Source: Ooceraea biroi (taxonomy: Eukaryota > Arthropoda > Insecta > Hymenoptera > Formicidae). From it: a DNA stretch of 64,000 nucleotides. The notes under the pieces are model-generated. The model was given only the letters and a program-made list of their open reading frames with translations, did not search any database and was not told the DNA's origin. Positions 1-10,810 of the stretch are shown here, piece by piece (position 1 is the stretch's first letter; every line of letters begins with the position of its first letter). Location: assembly GCF_003672135.1 (NCBI RefSeq), contig NC_039518.1:3348001-3412000 (forward strand). Direction: 5' to 3'. The position numbers were made by a program, and so were the translations under genes.

Positions 1-340
1 ATATATAGAAATTTATTTATTCGACCACAAACCGGTTATACAGTGATGACAAATCACGCAACGTTTCAACCCAACTATTTCGGTCCTTCTCAAGCGTGAA
101 AAAACCCCAAACTTTAGTTTTACATAAAAGCCGCTTTTTAAAAGGAAAATAAAAAATAAAAATAAAAAATGAATATTAAACTTATAAATGATACAATTAA
201 ATATTAAGTTTGGGTGATAAATTTGCTTTGCCTTTCGATAATGACGATAGATGTTCAGACCGGAAGTTAGAATTCTGAAATTTTTTTTTAATGAGACATG
301 GTATTTTTTATTACGGATTCGGATTCTACGCGAGAAAACA
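1..340. other. AT-rich stretch, no gene recognised
   Basis: AT-rich sequence. The only long frame, on the minus strand at 13-345, is rich in Lys, Phe and Ile as expected for chance AT-rich frames, and I recognise no domain in it. It abuts the truncated foldback element that begins near 341. Confidence 0.4.
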
Positions 341-686
341 TGCAACTTATGTCTGAAACATTTTTCCGAAAAATGTCATCTTATGTCCTTAAAATGATCT
401 TCAAGATGAGTTTTGAGGACATTTTAAGGACATAAGATGACATTTTTCGGTAAAATGTTTCAGACAAAAGTTACTTACTTTTCGATGGAGAATAAGAATT
501 TGCAATAAAAAGTTGGGGTTTCAATTTAAGAAATTGAAGGTGACCTTCAAACGACTATTCAAGGTCAAACCAATAGTATCATCTTATGTCCCCCTCGAAA
601 TCGTGACATGTCTGTCTGAAACATTTTTTCGTATCTCTTTTAGTTTTTTAAAAAATCGACTGTATAAATTAAAATGGGCCACCCTG
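341..686. mobile_element. Truncated foldback MITE (CAGGGTGGCC family)
   Basis: This is the right 60% or so of the element seen complete at 43218-43805. It contains the central palindrome near 375-445, where a motif on ATTTTAAGGACATAAGATGA is mirrored around TTCAAGATGAG, and it ends in GGCCACCCTG at 686 followed by TATA. The left terminus is missing, so this is a 5'-truncated copy. The terminus and TA flank suggest a Tc1/mariner-type nonautonomous element. I see no coding capacity. Confidence 0.75.
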
Positions 687-1947
687 TATATTGATTCACT
701 GGTGATAAAGAAGGAGTATTATTTAAAATGTTCATTGTCCTGTTCAAAGTACGCCTCGATAGTTGCCTGGTAGTAATGTTTGCGTTCCCGTGTAACAATC
801 GCGAGTGGATGGAACAAGTTCATCAGCAGCCTCGCCCGTTCGTTCTCTCTTCGAGCAGGCGTGCGCTTAAAATCCGTCGCAAGAGCGAGGCTGTTATCCT
901 CCTCCGTGTTGCATCTTTAATCGGAAACTTGACTGGATTGGAAAATTCATAAAAGTTTGCGACTTTTTTACGAATACTTGAGAAACACGCGCGCCATCTC
1001 GTCACGCACTACTGCAGTTTTCTCGGCTTGTCGAAAGCGACAAGTTACGCAAGAGCGACCGGTTTAACAAACGCGTCTGCGACGCAACGGAAGTGGAGGA
1101 GATAAATTATTTTCTGGCGCATCGAATGCGGAGGAAGTTTTTTAATCGCTCGGAAGTCGGCTGAATAAATAAAAAGTGAGTATCGATCCGTCGCCGGAGA
1201 TGCGGTCGAAGTTGTTAGCGTGAAATTGTTAAATTATAAGTTCGCGCCGTTAAATGACAGGTTCCTTGACGGTACCAGGCCGTCATAATCGTGGCAACAG
1301 TCGACAGATATTTAAAAATTAATTCGAGAAAACGAGAGAGAGAGAGAATTTCGAAGACGTTGGGATATTCTGCGCTTGTGAAAATTTTTATTCTCGAAAA
1401 TGCTGCGAAATATTTCGGATTTAATAAATACCGTTATTTTTAATTAATATTTGTAGCTAACGCGCTCTGTTAGCGATAATAAATTTCAACGATTTATAAG
1501 AATAAGTGTAAAAAAAAGAAAAACGATACAAATCTCTTATTCCACGTATTATTTCTACGAGTGTTTTAAAGTCTATCTACTTTAAAACTTGTATAAAATC
1601 AGAATTTGAAATCCACGTTCGACGGCGTCCGATATTATTTCGTTTCCTCGCGCAGATGCGATACAAGTGCATCTCGGGGAGTGTCAGTTTCCCTTCGCTG
1701 TAAACTCTCGTGACTGCTTGAAAGCTGCCGTGCTGGCGGGCGTCGCGTGTCTGTTTTGCAAAGCCCACCGCTCGGCCGCAGAAATGGATAGAAATCCCAC
1801 CGCAGGAATTATGGACCGAAATTAAATCCACGCCGCTTTTCCTTAGACTTATATTCCGCTTGATCCTTGCGCGTGTCCTTCCCTCAAATCCTCGCAAAAT
1901 CTCTTTCGAACTCCACTCCGACGGCGCGGAGGGTTTTCGACGGGGCA
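687..1947. other. Unique sequence, no gene recognised
   Basis: Mixed-composition DNA with short open frames, the longest being minus 1577-1948, with no recognisable domain or convincing splice-bounded exon. It could be intron of the mGluR gene, downstream of the exon at 9211-9353. A short GA run lies near 1335-1346. Confidence 0.4.
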
Positions 1948-2699
1948 CAGTGGGCTAGAATCGAAAAAAGCTGGCCAAAAGTCGAATTTTTTCAACTCTT
2001 GCAAATCTGTGCATTTCGACCTTTTTTGATTCATGGATATCAGTATTTTCAAAAATGTGAAAGGAGTTTCGTAGGAAAAATTTCCTTCCCATTAATCAAC
2101 AATTAATAGGAGGCAACGCGTTAATGTTCCGAAAAACGAATTATGAATGAGTATAGGCTATAGCTTACATTCTTGTATGCGGATGCAAGTAATTTTGCTT
2201 TTTACTCTATAAATAGAATTGAAACTCTTTTCCCAAACAGTTATAACCATTACAAATGTTTGTTCAGCAATTTGTGTTAATCTAAGTTTTTGGTTTTTTA
2301 AAATATAAGAAAGAAGTAAAGTTCAACATCATTTTTTTAAATAGCTGTAAAAGGCTGTTTGGGATTCTTGTTTTATCATCTTGTGTAGGATTCAAACTAA
2401 GTATTTCCGTTTGAATTGTGCACACCAACGCACACCTTTGCGTTATATACAGGATGTTTCATTTTAATTTTCATATCGTAATAACTCGAAAATTTGGCGT
2501 TTTGGTAAAAAATGTTTGAAATGAAAGTTGTAGGTTTTTAAGTGAAGCATTACATAGCAATACCAGTATGACCTTGATAGTGTTGTCAAGATCATGTACA
2601 GATCACCGTGAAATTTTTCAATGCCGCGAAACGCACGACGCGGCGCGGTAGCGACTGCAACTTTCAAGCTTCATAACTTCGAAGTATTTAACGGATAAA

Positions 2700-2903
2700 T
2701 ACTTTGTCATAGTGTTCTGAAAAGCTCTTGAGGTAAGCTACACAAATATCTAATGAAAACTGGAGGCTCCCATTAAAAAAATTCAAGGTGACCTTTGCGT
2801 GACCTTGGCAACGCTATTCACGGTCATACTAGTATTATTATCTAATACCTATAACTTTTATTTAAAACATTTTTTTCTAAAACGTCATGTTTTCGAGTTA
2901 TTA
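2700..2903. repeat. 204-bp direct repeat, left copy, flanking mariner 2904-4189
   Basis: The repeat starts TACTTTGTCATAG and ends GAGTTATTA. It matches 4190-4393 with two substitutions that I can see (CTCCC/TTCCC and TTTTT/TTGTT). Both ends are TA dinucleotides, and the mariner lies exactly between the copies. Confidence 0.9.
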
Positions 2904-4189
2904 TTGGGTTGGCAAATAAGTTGGTTCGGTTTTTTAAGGTGGAATAAAATACAATTTTTTTGATACACGAAATCAATTTTAATCAATTATATATTGACCA
3001 TTTTTATTGATGACTTCTTGCCATCTTTCCACCAACTTCATTATGCCGCGTTCGTAAAACATCTGAGGCTTATCGGCGAAAAACTAATCCAGGTGTCTTT
3101 TGACGTTCTCTTCATCCTTGAAGATTTTTCCGTTCAAAGAGTTCTGCAACGACCGGAATAAATGATAATCGGAAGGGGCCAGGTCCGGTGAATACGCAGG
3201 ATGAGGCAAAACATCCCAGCCAAGACTGAGTAATTTGTTCCGAGTTGTCAATGATGTGTGAGGTCTGGCGTTATTGTGGTGGAAGACAACACCTTTTCGA
3301 TTTATCAATTCTGGACGTGTTTTGCGGAGTGCTTGGTCCAATTTTGTTAACTGCGAGCAGTATGTGGTTGAATCAATCGTTTTGCTTGACGGTAACAGCT
3401 CGTAGTAAATGACACCTTTGAAATCCCACCATACGGAGAGCATGATCTTCTTCGGATGCAATCCTGCCTCGAGGTTGTTTGTGGTGGCTCGCTGCTGTGT
3501 TCCCATGATCTTTTCCGCGTTACATTCTCATAGACGACCCATTTTTCATCTCCTGTCACTAACCGCTTCAAAAATGGATCGTTTTCTTGACGTTTCCGCA
3601 GCAAATCGCAGATGGATATGCGAGTGGCCAAGTTGGCCTCGGTTAATTCATGCGGCACCCACACATTGAGCCGAGAAACGTATTCCAGTTGGCGCAAATT
3701 GTTTTCTACGCTTGTATGAGATATATTAAGTGCTGTAGCAATCTCTCGCACCGATTGGGATGGATTTTTATCGATGATAGCTTTGACATTACTTGAATCA
3801 ATCTCGATCGGGCGACCGGAGCGAGGCGCATCATTGACGTCAAAATCTCCAGAACGGAATTTGACGAACCACTTTTGACATACGCGTTCTGTTAAGGCAT
3901 CATCTCCATAAACACGGCATATCTTTTTATGAGCCTTTGCAGCTCGTTTGCTCTTCTTGAAATAATAGAACAAAATATGACGATAATGCACGTTATTTAC
4001 TTCCATTTTTACAGCTACGCAGCACACACAATATTGATGTTAATCAAACCAAAATTTACAGAAAGGTTATGTGAAACATGTACTTTCAAATGCACTCTGA
4101 AGTTGCGCGATAGTGTCGAGAAAAACAAGAGTGAATTGGAAAGAAGTTGCACCGAAGCAAAAACCGAACGAACTTATTTGCCAACCTAA
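2904..4189 (-). mobile_element. Mariner element, mellifera-like, 1286 bp, defective
   Basis: The TIR begins TTGGGTTGGCAAATAAGTT at 2904, with its inverted partner ending at 4189; TA lies on both sides (2902-2903 and 4190-4191). The length is standard for mariner. The transposase gene lies on the minus strand. The TAs beside the element are the ends of a 204-bp direct repeat, so it has in effect a 204-bp target duplication. Confidence 0.92.
3084..4006 (-). pseudogene. Mariner transposase pseudogene
   Basis: This encodes a mariner cut-and-paste transposase (D,D34D). The start is the ATG at 4006 (MEVNN...). The N-terminal paired helix-turn-helix DNA-binding part, the GRP motif (SGRPIE), WVPHEL and the first catalytic Asp in TGDEKW are all readable. 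A frameshift near 3470 moves the C-terminal half into another frame (…LHPKKIMLSVWWDFKGV…). The second catalytic Asp, normally in HxDNARPH, is replaced by Asn (HHNNARPH). The third Asp is present in SPDLAPSDYH. A TAG at 3084-3086 replaces an expected Gln codon in KRHLDQFF, truncating the last 40 or so residues. The copy is dead in three independent ways. Assignment to the mellifera-like group rests on motif recognition. Confidence 0.9.
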
Positions 4190-4393
4190 TACTTTGTCAT
4201 AGTGTTCTGAAAAGCTCTTGAGGTAAGCTACACAAATATCTAATGAAAACTGGAGGTTCCCATTAAAAAAATTCAAGGTGACCTTTGCGTGACCTTGGCA
4301 ACGCTATTCACGGTCATACTAGTATTATTATCTAATACCTATAACTTTTATTTAAAACATTTGTTTCTAAAACGTCATGTTTTCGAGTTATTA
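4190..4393. repeat. 204-bp direct repeat, right copy
   Basis: Second copy of 2700-2903, starting with the TA that flanks the mariner right end and ending GAGTTATTA immediately before the right TIR of the enclosing element. Confidence 0.9.
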
Positions 4394-4433
4394 CTTTTGG
4401 CCAGCTTTTTTCGAGTTTAGCCCACTGTGCGGG

Positions 4434-5791
4434 GGCGCGAATCGGCGACAGCCGAGTTTTCGCCGGTGGGATCGCTCTCTGCCACAAACTCTTCTTCGCC
4501 TCACACCCCAACCGGCGGAAGAATCCCCGTTAAAAGTTACGTGCCGTTTTTCTCGCGATTGTATTACGTCCCCGACCGAACGTGTCATCTCCGGTTCCGC
4601 TGGTGATTTCCGCGCCAGTTTGGCACTTTGGCGAGGCTCTCCTTTTTCGCCCGAAAAAAATACAAATCGTCAATAATAAAGTCGTTGATACCGGTGCTGG
4701 CGGCGTATGTGCAAAAGCATTTAACGTCGTCCTACTCGACGCGTGACGCTGGACCGCTTATTTGTCCGTCGCCGATCGCGTCGATCTCGCTCGTAGGACC
4801 GTTATCATTCATCGTCTCGTTGCCGAATCGCTATTTCGACCCTTTCTCAATACGATCTTCATAGCTTTGCATGTAAATGCGCGTATTACCGCCTCGATTC
4901 TACCTCCGTCCCGTGTATCACGGCGGGAGAGAAACCCGACGTCGTAAAACGCGATCCTCACAATGTGGGCGGTATAAACAGGCTAATCTCCTAACTCTCG
5001 CCGGGAACGGTTATTGGTAGTTGGAGCGAAGGAGCTTTAGATGAACTATTATCGCAAAGTTGGCGCATATAGGAACCCGCGATTCGAGTGCCCTGTCCAA
5101 TGATCGACCGGTTCAAGTTCGTTCGACTTGTGCTCTAATCTACGTGAGTATACGCACATGTCATCGTAATTGGAGGGCTCTTGATGGCATCATCGATGAC
5201 AAATAATAAAGTGAACTATGAAGTTCTTTTTCTATAATTCTGTTTTTTTTAACGACGAAATTGTTAAGATATATTGTAAAGCTGCGGCTTACGCCGGGGT
5301 GTCGCTTTGATTCATTCTGTTGCTCGGCGACCGGCGACACATACCGAAATTCCAAAAGGGGAGTTGGCAGAAGGCATGATTTCGTCGGCCGGATAGCGCG
5401 TTACGGTGCCACCCCCTTAAATCCTCAATTAATAGAGCGCTGAGAGGCTGAGACAGGCCAGGAGACTCGAATGGCTTATAAGAAGAGCGGCGTCGGATGA
5501 GGTGATTTCACGGTACGAGGATTTTCGACCGCGGATTCCACAAACTTGCGTCAAGAATGAAGTCTTTACGGTTCGCTGCCACCCGACATTTTCACCCTCC
5601 AGCCCCTGGAAGCGTGCTGTAAAGGGCGTTGAAAAACGCGCTATCATATACCTGCGACTTTTTCTTCGTGCTTACTTGCCTCCCGTCAATCCCCGTCCCG
5701 CGAACGGGTGTCGCGTTCTATCACTTCTCAAGTTCGTGTATCTCGCGAAGCTCTACTTGCCAAAAAACATACGCAAGTCATTGCGCGATTG
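4434..5791. other. Unique sequence, no gene recognised
   Basis: GC-richer DNA with several overlapping open frames on both strands (for example plus 4377-4676 and 5502-5813) but no recognisable domain, start context or splice-bounded exon. It probably lies in an intron or downstream of the mGluR exon. Confidence 0.4.
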
Positions 5792-6105
5792 CACCCTCAG
5801 AAAGGATTTCTGATAACAAGACGAAAAATATTCTTGACTAATTTAATCGTATTACAAGTATAAAAAATATGAAAATAAAACAATTTTTTATTTAAATCAG
5901 TAATTTCTATTCTTCTCTCTCGAATTAAATAAGATTGTCTTACTGTCTTCAGACAAGAGTAACATGTACACATTTATGCTTATATATCTTGTATGTAGAA
6001 TAATTTGATATTAGCGCCACTTTATAGTAGGCTTTGTCGATGTCGACGCATCATTTTCTCGCAGTCGCTCGTCGACTCGGCGCTTCTGCGTCCTTTATTC
6101 GGATA

Positions 6106-6371
6106 AAACGGCCAATATTTATGCGTTGCGATCGAAAATCGGGAAAGTGTTTCTGTTATTTACAATGAATAAGTGCAATACTCTACAAGAAATATTAAAA
6201 GATATGGAAATGTAAGTAAGTATGTACAATATACTTACTTGAGAAATAAGATTCGAGATAAGACATTTCCATACCTTTTAATATTTCTTGTAGAGTATTG
6301 CACTTATTCATTGTAAATAACAGAAACACTTTCCCGGTTTTCGATTGCAACACATAAATATTGGCCGTTTT
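6106..6371. repeat. Internal long hairpin of the MITE (first copy)
   Basis: Arms of roughly 105 bp (about 6106-6212 and 6263-6371) are inverted copies of each other, reading AACGGCCAATATTTAT… and …ATAAATATTGGCCGTT, around a 50-bp loop beginning TAAGTAAGTATGTACAATAT. The same hairpin occurs in every copy of this element in arrays A and A'. It would form a strong stem in single strands or RNA. Confidence 0.85.
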
Positions 6372-6668
6372 GTGCAGATTCTACAAATTCTCTTGGAAGA
6401 ATAGAATAAGATGTCTTTTAGATCTCGCAATATTCTTAAATCAAGAATATTTTGAACTTGCTAGAAATTTGTATCTAAATCCTTCTGAGAAAATTAATGA
6501 GATAGCACCAAGATTATTTGAATCCAGATTTTCGAATTTTCTATTCGAGATTAAAATATGCTTCTTTTCAATAATAAATATGATTATATATGATAGTCGC
6601 TATAGCGATGTTATTTTATGATAGATTAAAGAGTAATAGCATTAAGTCCAGAAATTTTTCTGTGGGTG

Positions 6669-6912
6669 CAGCATCATTGGTTCCATCCGCTGGAAATCCT
6701 GATGATGAAAAAGAGCGCTGTTACTTATTGTACATACTTTTTCTTCCACGTATTAGGTGTGTGCAAGTGTTTTCATTTTCTTGCACATTTTCGTTTTAGA
6801 TGTATAAAATACGATCGTCAAAAATTTCCTTGTTTTTACGAGTTTCTCTCGAAAATTATTAAATATCGAATCCCTTTGCGAAAAAAGGGATTTTTTTCGC
6901 GTCTCGAAAGTA
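6669..6912. repeat. Spacer S of composite array A (copy 1)
   Basis: A 244-bp segment starting CAGCATCATTGG and ending GTCTCGAAAGTA. It is repeated at 7790-8034 here and at 26638-26882, 27750-27994 and 28860-29103 in array A'. It is always bounded by a MITE right end on the left and a MITE left end on the right. Its origin is not recognised. Confidence 0.85.
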
Positions 6913-8894
6913 CACCCTCAGAAAGGATTTCTGATAACAAGACGAAAAATATTCTTGACTAATTTAATCGTATTACAAGTATAAAAAATATGAAAATAAA
7001 ACAATTTTTATTTAAATCAGTAATTTCTATTCTTCTCTCTCGAATTAAATAAGATTGTCTTACTGTCTTGAGACAAGAGTAACATGTACACATTTATGCT
7101 TATATATCTTGTATGTAGAATAATTTGATATTAGCGCCACTTTATAGTAGGCTTTGTCGATGTCGACGCATCATTTTCTCGCAGTCGCTCGTCGACTCGG
7201 CGCTTCTGCGTCCTTTATTCGGATAAAACGGCCAATATTTATGCGTTGCGATCGAAAATCGGGAAAGTGTTTCTGTTATTTACAATGAATAAGTGCAATA
7301 CTCTACAAGAAATATTAAAAGATATGGAAATGTAAGTAAGTATATACAATATACTTACTTGAGAAATAAGATTCGAGATAAGACATTTCCATACCTTTTA
7401 ATATTTCTTGTAGAGTATTGCACTTATTCATTGTAAATAACAGAAACACTTTCCCGGTTTTCGATTGCAACACATAAATATTGGTCGTTTTGTGCAGATT
7501 CTACAAATTCTCTTGGAAGAATAGAATAAGATGTCTTTTAGATCTCGCAATATTCTTAAATCAAGAATATTTTGAACTTGCTAGAAATTTGTATCTAAAT
7601 CCTTCTGAGAAAATGAATGAGATAGCACCAAGATTATTTGAATCTAGATTTTCGAATTTTCTATTCGAGATTAAAATATGCTTCTTTTCAATAATAAATA
7701 TGATTATATATGATAGTCGCTATAGCGATGTTATTTTATGATAGATTAAAGAGTAATAGCATTAAGTCCAGAAATCTTTTCTGTGAGTGCAGCATCATCG
7801 GTTCCATCCGCTGGAAATCCTGATGATGAAAAAGAGCGCTGTTACTTATTGTACATACTTTTTCTTCCATGTATTAGGTGTGTGCAAGTGTTTTCATTTT
7901 CTTGCACATTTTCGTTTTAGATGTATAAAATACGATCATCAAAAATTTCCTTGTTTTTACGATTTTCTCTTGAAAATTATTAAATATCGAATCCCTTTGC
8001 GAAAAAAGCGATTTTTTTTCGCGTTTCGAAAGTACACCCTCAGAAAGGATTTCTGATAACAAGACGAAAAATATTCTTGACTAATTTAATCGTATTACAA
8101 GTATAAAAAATATGAAAATAAAACAATTTTTTATTTAAATCAGTAATTTCTATTCTTCTCTCTCGAATTAAATAAGATTGTCTTACTGTCTTCAGACAAG
8201 AGTAACATGTACACATTTATGCTTATATATTCTTGTGTGTAGAATAATTTGATATTAGCGCCACTTTATAATAGGCTTTGTCGATGTCGAGGCATCATTT
8301 TCTCGCAGTCGCTCGTCGACTCGGCGCTTCTGCGTCCGTTATTCGGATAAAACGGCCAATATTTATGCGTTGCGATCGAAAATCGGGAAAGTGTTTCTGT
8401 TATTTACAATGAATAAGTGCAATACTCTACAAGAAATATTAAAAGATATGGAAATGTAAGTAAGTATGTACAATATACTTACTTGAGAAATAAGATTCGA
8501 GATAAGACATTTCCATACCTTTTAATATTTCTTGTAGAGTATTTATTGTAAATAACAGAAACACTTTCCCGGTTTTCGATTGCAACACATAAATATTGGC
8601 CGTTTTGTGCAGATTCTACAAATTCTCTTAGAAGAATAGAATAAGATGTCTTTTGGATCTCACAATATTCTTAAATCAAGAATATTTTGAACTTGCTAGA
8701 AATTTGTATCTAAATCCTTCTGAGAAAATGAATGAGATAGCACCAAGATTATTTGAATCTAGATTTTCGAATTTTCTATTCGAGATTAAAATATGCTTCT
8801 TTTTAATAATAAATATGATTGTCGCTATAGCGATGTTATTTTATGATAGATTAAAGAGTAATAGCATTAAGTCCAGAAATCTTTTCTGTGGGTG

Positions 8895-9210
8895 TGTCAT
8901 TGCATCGATCACATGCAACGCTCCTTACATTTATGGCTTACATCTCACTCGTGGACGGATTTCTATGCAGTTTGATCCTTACGGATCTCTGACTGTTGTC
9001 GTTTCTCATCTTACTTCATGCGCAATATTGTTATACGTGTCGTCAAATGTCAAAGAGCAAACGGGTCAGGCGATTTCGTAGGAAGTTTATCTTAAGAAGA
9101 TTCTTCTTCCCGGAAAAGAAGGCATTCTTATAAAATATTTCGTGCCAGCAAGCTCTCGTCGGCTTGCTCGGCGTACAGGGCTGCGCCTGCATATTGATTC
9201 GCATACTTAC
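8895..9210. other. mGluR: Intron sequence beside the mGluR exon
   Basis: Sequence between array A and the exon donor site. On the minus strand the donor GTAAGTATGC occupies 9210-9201. Array A inserted about 320 bp into this intron, counting from the exon. Confidence 0.55.
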
Positions 9211-9353
9211 CTGCGGGATTTTGAACAGTCGCAGGAGATTGGCGACTTGGATCGACGTAACCGAGCTCGCTGCGCCGACGACGCCGCTGATTACCTTCCG
9301 CACGGCGGTCTTGTTGCAGTGATACTCCGCACCGTCTATATTGCTTATCGAAC
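9211..9353 (-). CDS. mGluR: Exon of metabotropic glutamate receptor (ligand-binding domain)
   Basis: A single internal exon of 143 nt on the minus strand. The acceptor reads TGTTTCAG, ending at 9354; the donor GTAAGTATG starts at 9210 and matches the consensus. Two bases complete an upstream codon, then 47 codons follow, ending in phase 0. The peptide contains SGVVGAASSVTSIQVANLLR followed by LFKIPQ, a signature of the extracellular Venus-flytrap (ANF-receptor) domain of class C GPCRs and specifically of insect mGlu receptors. The receptor sits in the neuronal plasma membrane, binds glutamate and couples to G proteins. The stretch before it (AEYHCNKTAVRKV) carries one Cys and an N-glycosylation-like NKT. 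I found no other exon in the window, so the neighbouring exons lie outside it or were missed. Identification is from memory of the family; the splice sites are seen directly. Confidence 0.85.
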
Positions 9354-10688
9354 CTGAAACAGTGGCAGATCCGCGCAATCAGTATCCCCTGCCTATAATC
9401 CGCTCGAAAATAAGTTTTGAAACGATCGAGTTAATTAATCTAATAATGTGTCGGAGTTGAACGTGCGAGCACGCACGTACGTGTACGGACCAGTAAACGT
9501 TTGCTGCTGGTAAACGCGGCGATAAATTCGCATTAATATTGTAGCGACATTGTTTCGTACGGATATTGTCAATATTTTCATCATTGCGTCGCGCGCATAC
9601 CGGTCAATTAATCAGTTTACGCTAATAATTCGTTTTATGCGAACCCGAAGCGGCCGGGGGTTGCGTCAATAAAAGAGAGCGAAAATGCTCGGTCGATATC
9701 GATACTACCCGCGAACGTGAAGATGAATAATTTGCATGTTTCGTTTATTCGTTCATTTATATTAATACCGTGTGTACTTTGTTATTCATTGAGTGATATT
9801 TCGCATGAATAATCTCTACGATCAACGGGTCGCCAAACTCTTATCGATACGCGGGAGGTGCTTTCGACCGCGATCCGCTTGCCCGGCGCACAAATTGAAT
9901 AAAATTAAACATTCATTCGTTCGTGCGTTTGATCGCGGCGCTTTATTAATCAGCGATATCACGGCGCACACGCGGCCCAGGAAATTCTTGTTTCATCCCC
10001 GTTTCATGGCAGCAGATTCGTTGCAGTTCCACTCTCGGTTTCCTTACCGCGCCCCAACTTCGCGCTCCACGCACTGTGTTTCGCACTGTGTAACACCTGT
10101 TGAATCGGTCGTCCTTACGTTGTCTGCCGTTGTCGATCCGCGGTTGTGACGGCGAATTATGTATGGGCGGAAGCTTAAATTTTTCGCTGCGTTCAATTTG
10201 CGTTACCTTCACGGCGTTCGCGAGGCTTCATCAAACTTTTAAAACGGCGAGTGTTCGCGCGCACCCCCAAACAAGATCTAAAATCTTTTCAAACGAGATC
10301 TATAAAATTCCCGGTACCAAGCGTTATTCATGGTGTTCCGTGTGTCGTCTCGCTGATCGTGATCGAGCACGCGCTGTAAAAATACGTCCGGAGGAAAGCC
10401 TAGCACTTTGTGTCGGCACTTCATGCTTTACGAGTTCCGTGGACAATCTCGCGCAGTTACGTAAACTGCCAAGACTTCCAAGAGTTACGTGAGATTTGTT
10501 CGGGGAACGTTACTCGCACCATGTCGATGGCGAAAGAATCGTCGGAGAGTTTCACAGACATACAATCGTTGCTCGCATGAGAAATTGATTCGTCGCCCTC
10601 GCGATTTTACACTCTGGGAAGCATCATCGTTCTCCAGCTTCCCGTTCCACATGGCCCGGCAGTGTTTACCGATGGAATTTCCTTTTAT
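9354..10688. other. Probable intron sequence upstream of the mGluR exon
   Basis: No further exon or repeat recognised. Open frames such as plus 9793-10149 and 10100-10492 have no recognisable domain. The stretch ends at the TA target (10689-10690) of array B. Confidence 0.45.
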
Positions 10689-10810
10689 TAGGGGTGTGAT
10701 TTAGTTTTGAGGGTTTTTTTGCTCAAAAACGCATGTATTTAAATATGATAATGAATGAATACCTTAATCAAAATATTTTCCTTCCTTTTCTATAACTTTT
10801 TCCCATCTTT

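Larger units (their letters stand above)
2449..4393. mobile_element. MITE-like element (ACAGGATGTTTC terminus), right end truncated, interrupted by mariner
   Basis: It begins TATACAGGATGTTTCATTTT at about 2445. An inner TAATAACTCGAAAA (from 2478) has its inverted partner TTTTCGAGTTATTA at 4380-4393, but the outermost right terminus is missing and the sequence passes straight into the right TIR of the surrounding element. Its right part is present twice (2700-2903 and 4190-4393) because of the duplication around the mariner. Confidence 0.5.
1948..4427. mobile_element. TIR element (CAGTGGGCTA termini) containing nested insertions
   Basis: A 35-bp terminal inverted repeat is visible: left 1948-1982 starts CAGTGGGCTA and contains AAAAAAGCTGGCCAAAAGT; right 4393-4427 is its reverse complement with about two mismatches. 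The CAG start resembles hAT-type termini, but no exact 8-bp target duplication flanks it (ACGGGGCA on the left, TGCGGGGG on the right), so the superfamily is unresolved. The left 500 bp is non-coding. The rest is filled by a second element (from 2449) and a mariner (2904-4189). Confidence 0.6.
5792..8894. mobile_element. Composite tandem array A: three palindromic MITEs separated by two copies of one spacer
   Basis: TE copies lie at 5792-6668, 6913-7789 and 8035-8894 (877, 877 and 860 bp). Each begins CACCCTCAGAAAGGATTTCTG-like sequence and ends in its imperfect inverted partner, …CTGTGGGTG. They are separated by two copies of a 245-bp non-TE spacer (6669-6912, 7790-8034). The array starts and ends with a TE, not with the spacer. 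Outer flanks CGCGATTG and TGTCATTG match at 5 of 8 positions, so any target duplication is decayed. The same TE and spacer recur at 25771-30913. Open frames of up to 142 codons occur in the TE but look like chance AT-rich frames. Confidence 0.85.

Noticed and set aside
1577..1948. 123-codon minus frame upstream of the TIR element, considered as a downstream mGluR exon
   Set aside because: No resemblance to the receptor sequence expected after LFKIPQ, and no good acceptor/donor pair.
1940..4435. 8-bp target duplication for the CAGTGGGCTA element
   Set aside because: The flanks ACGGGGCA and TGCGGGGG do not match; shifting the boundary by one or two bases gives at best 6 of 8.
8653..9081. 142-codon plus-strand frame in the last MITE of array A
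   Set aside because: AT-rich, not conserved as a frame among the other copies, passes out of the TE end into unique DNA.
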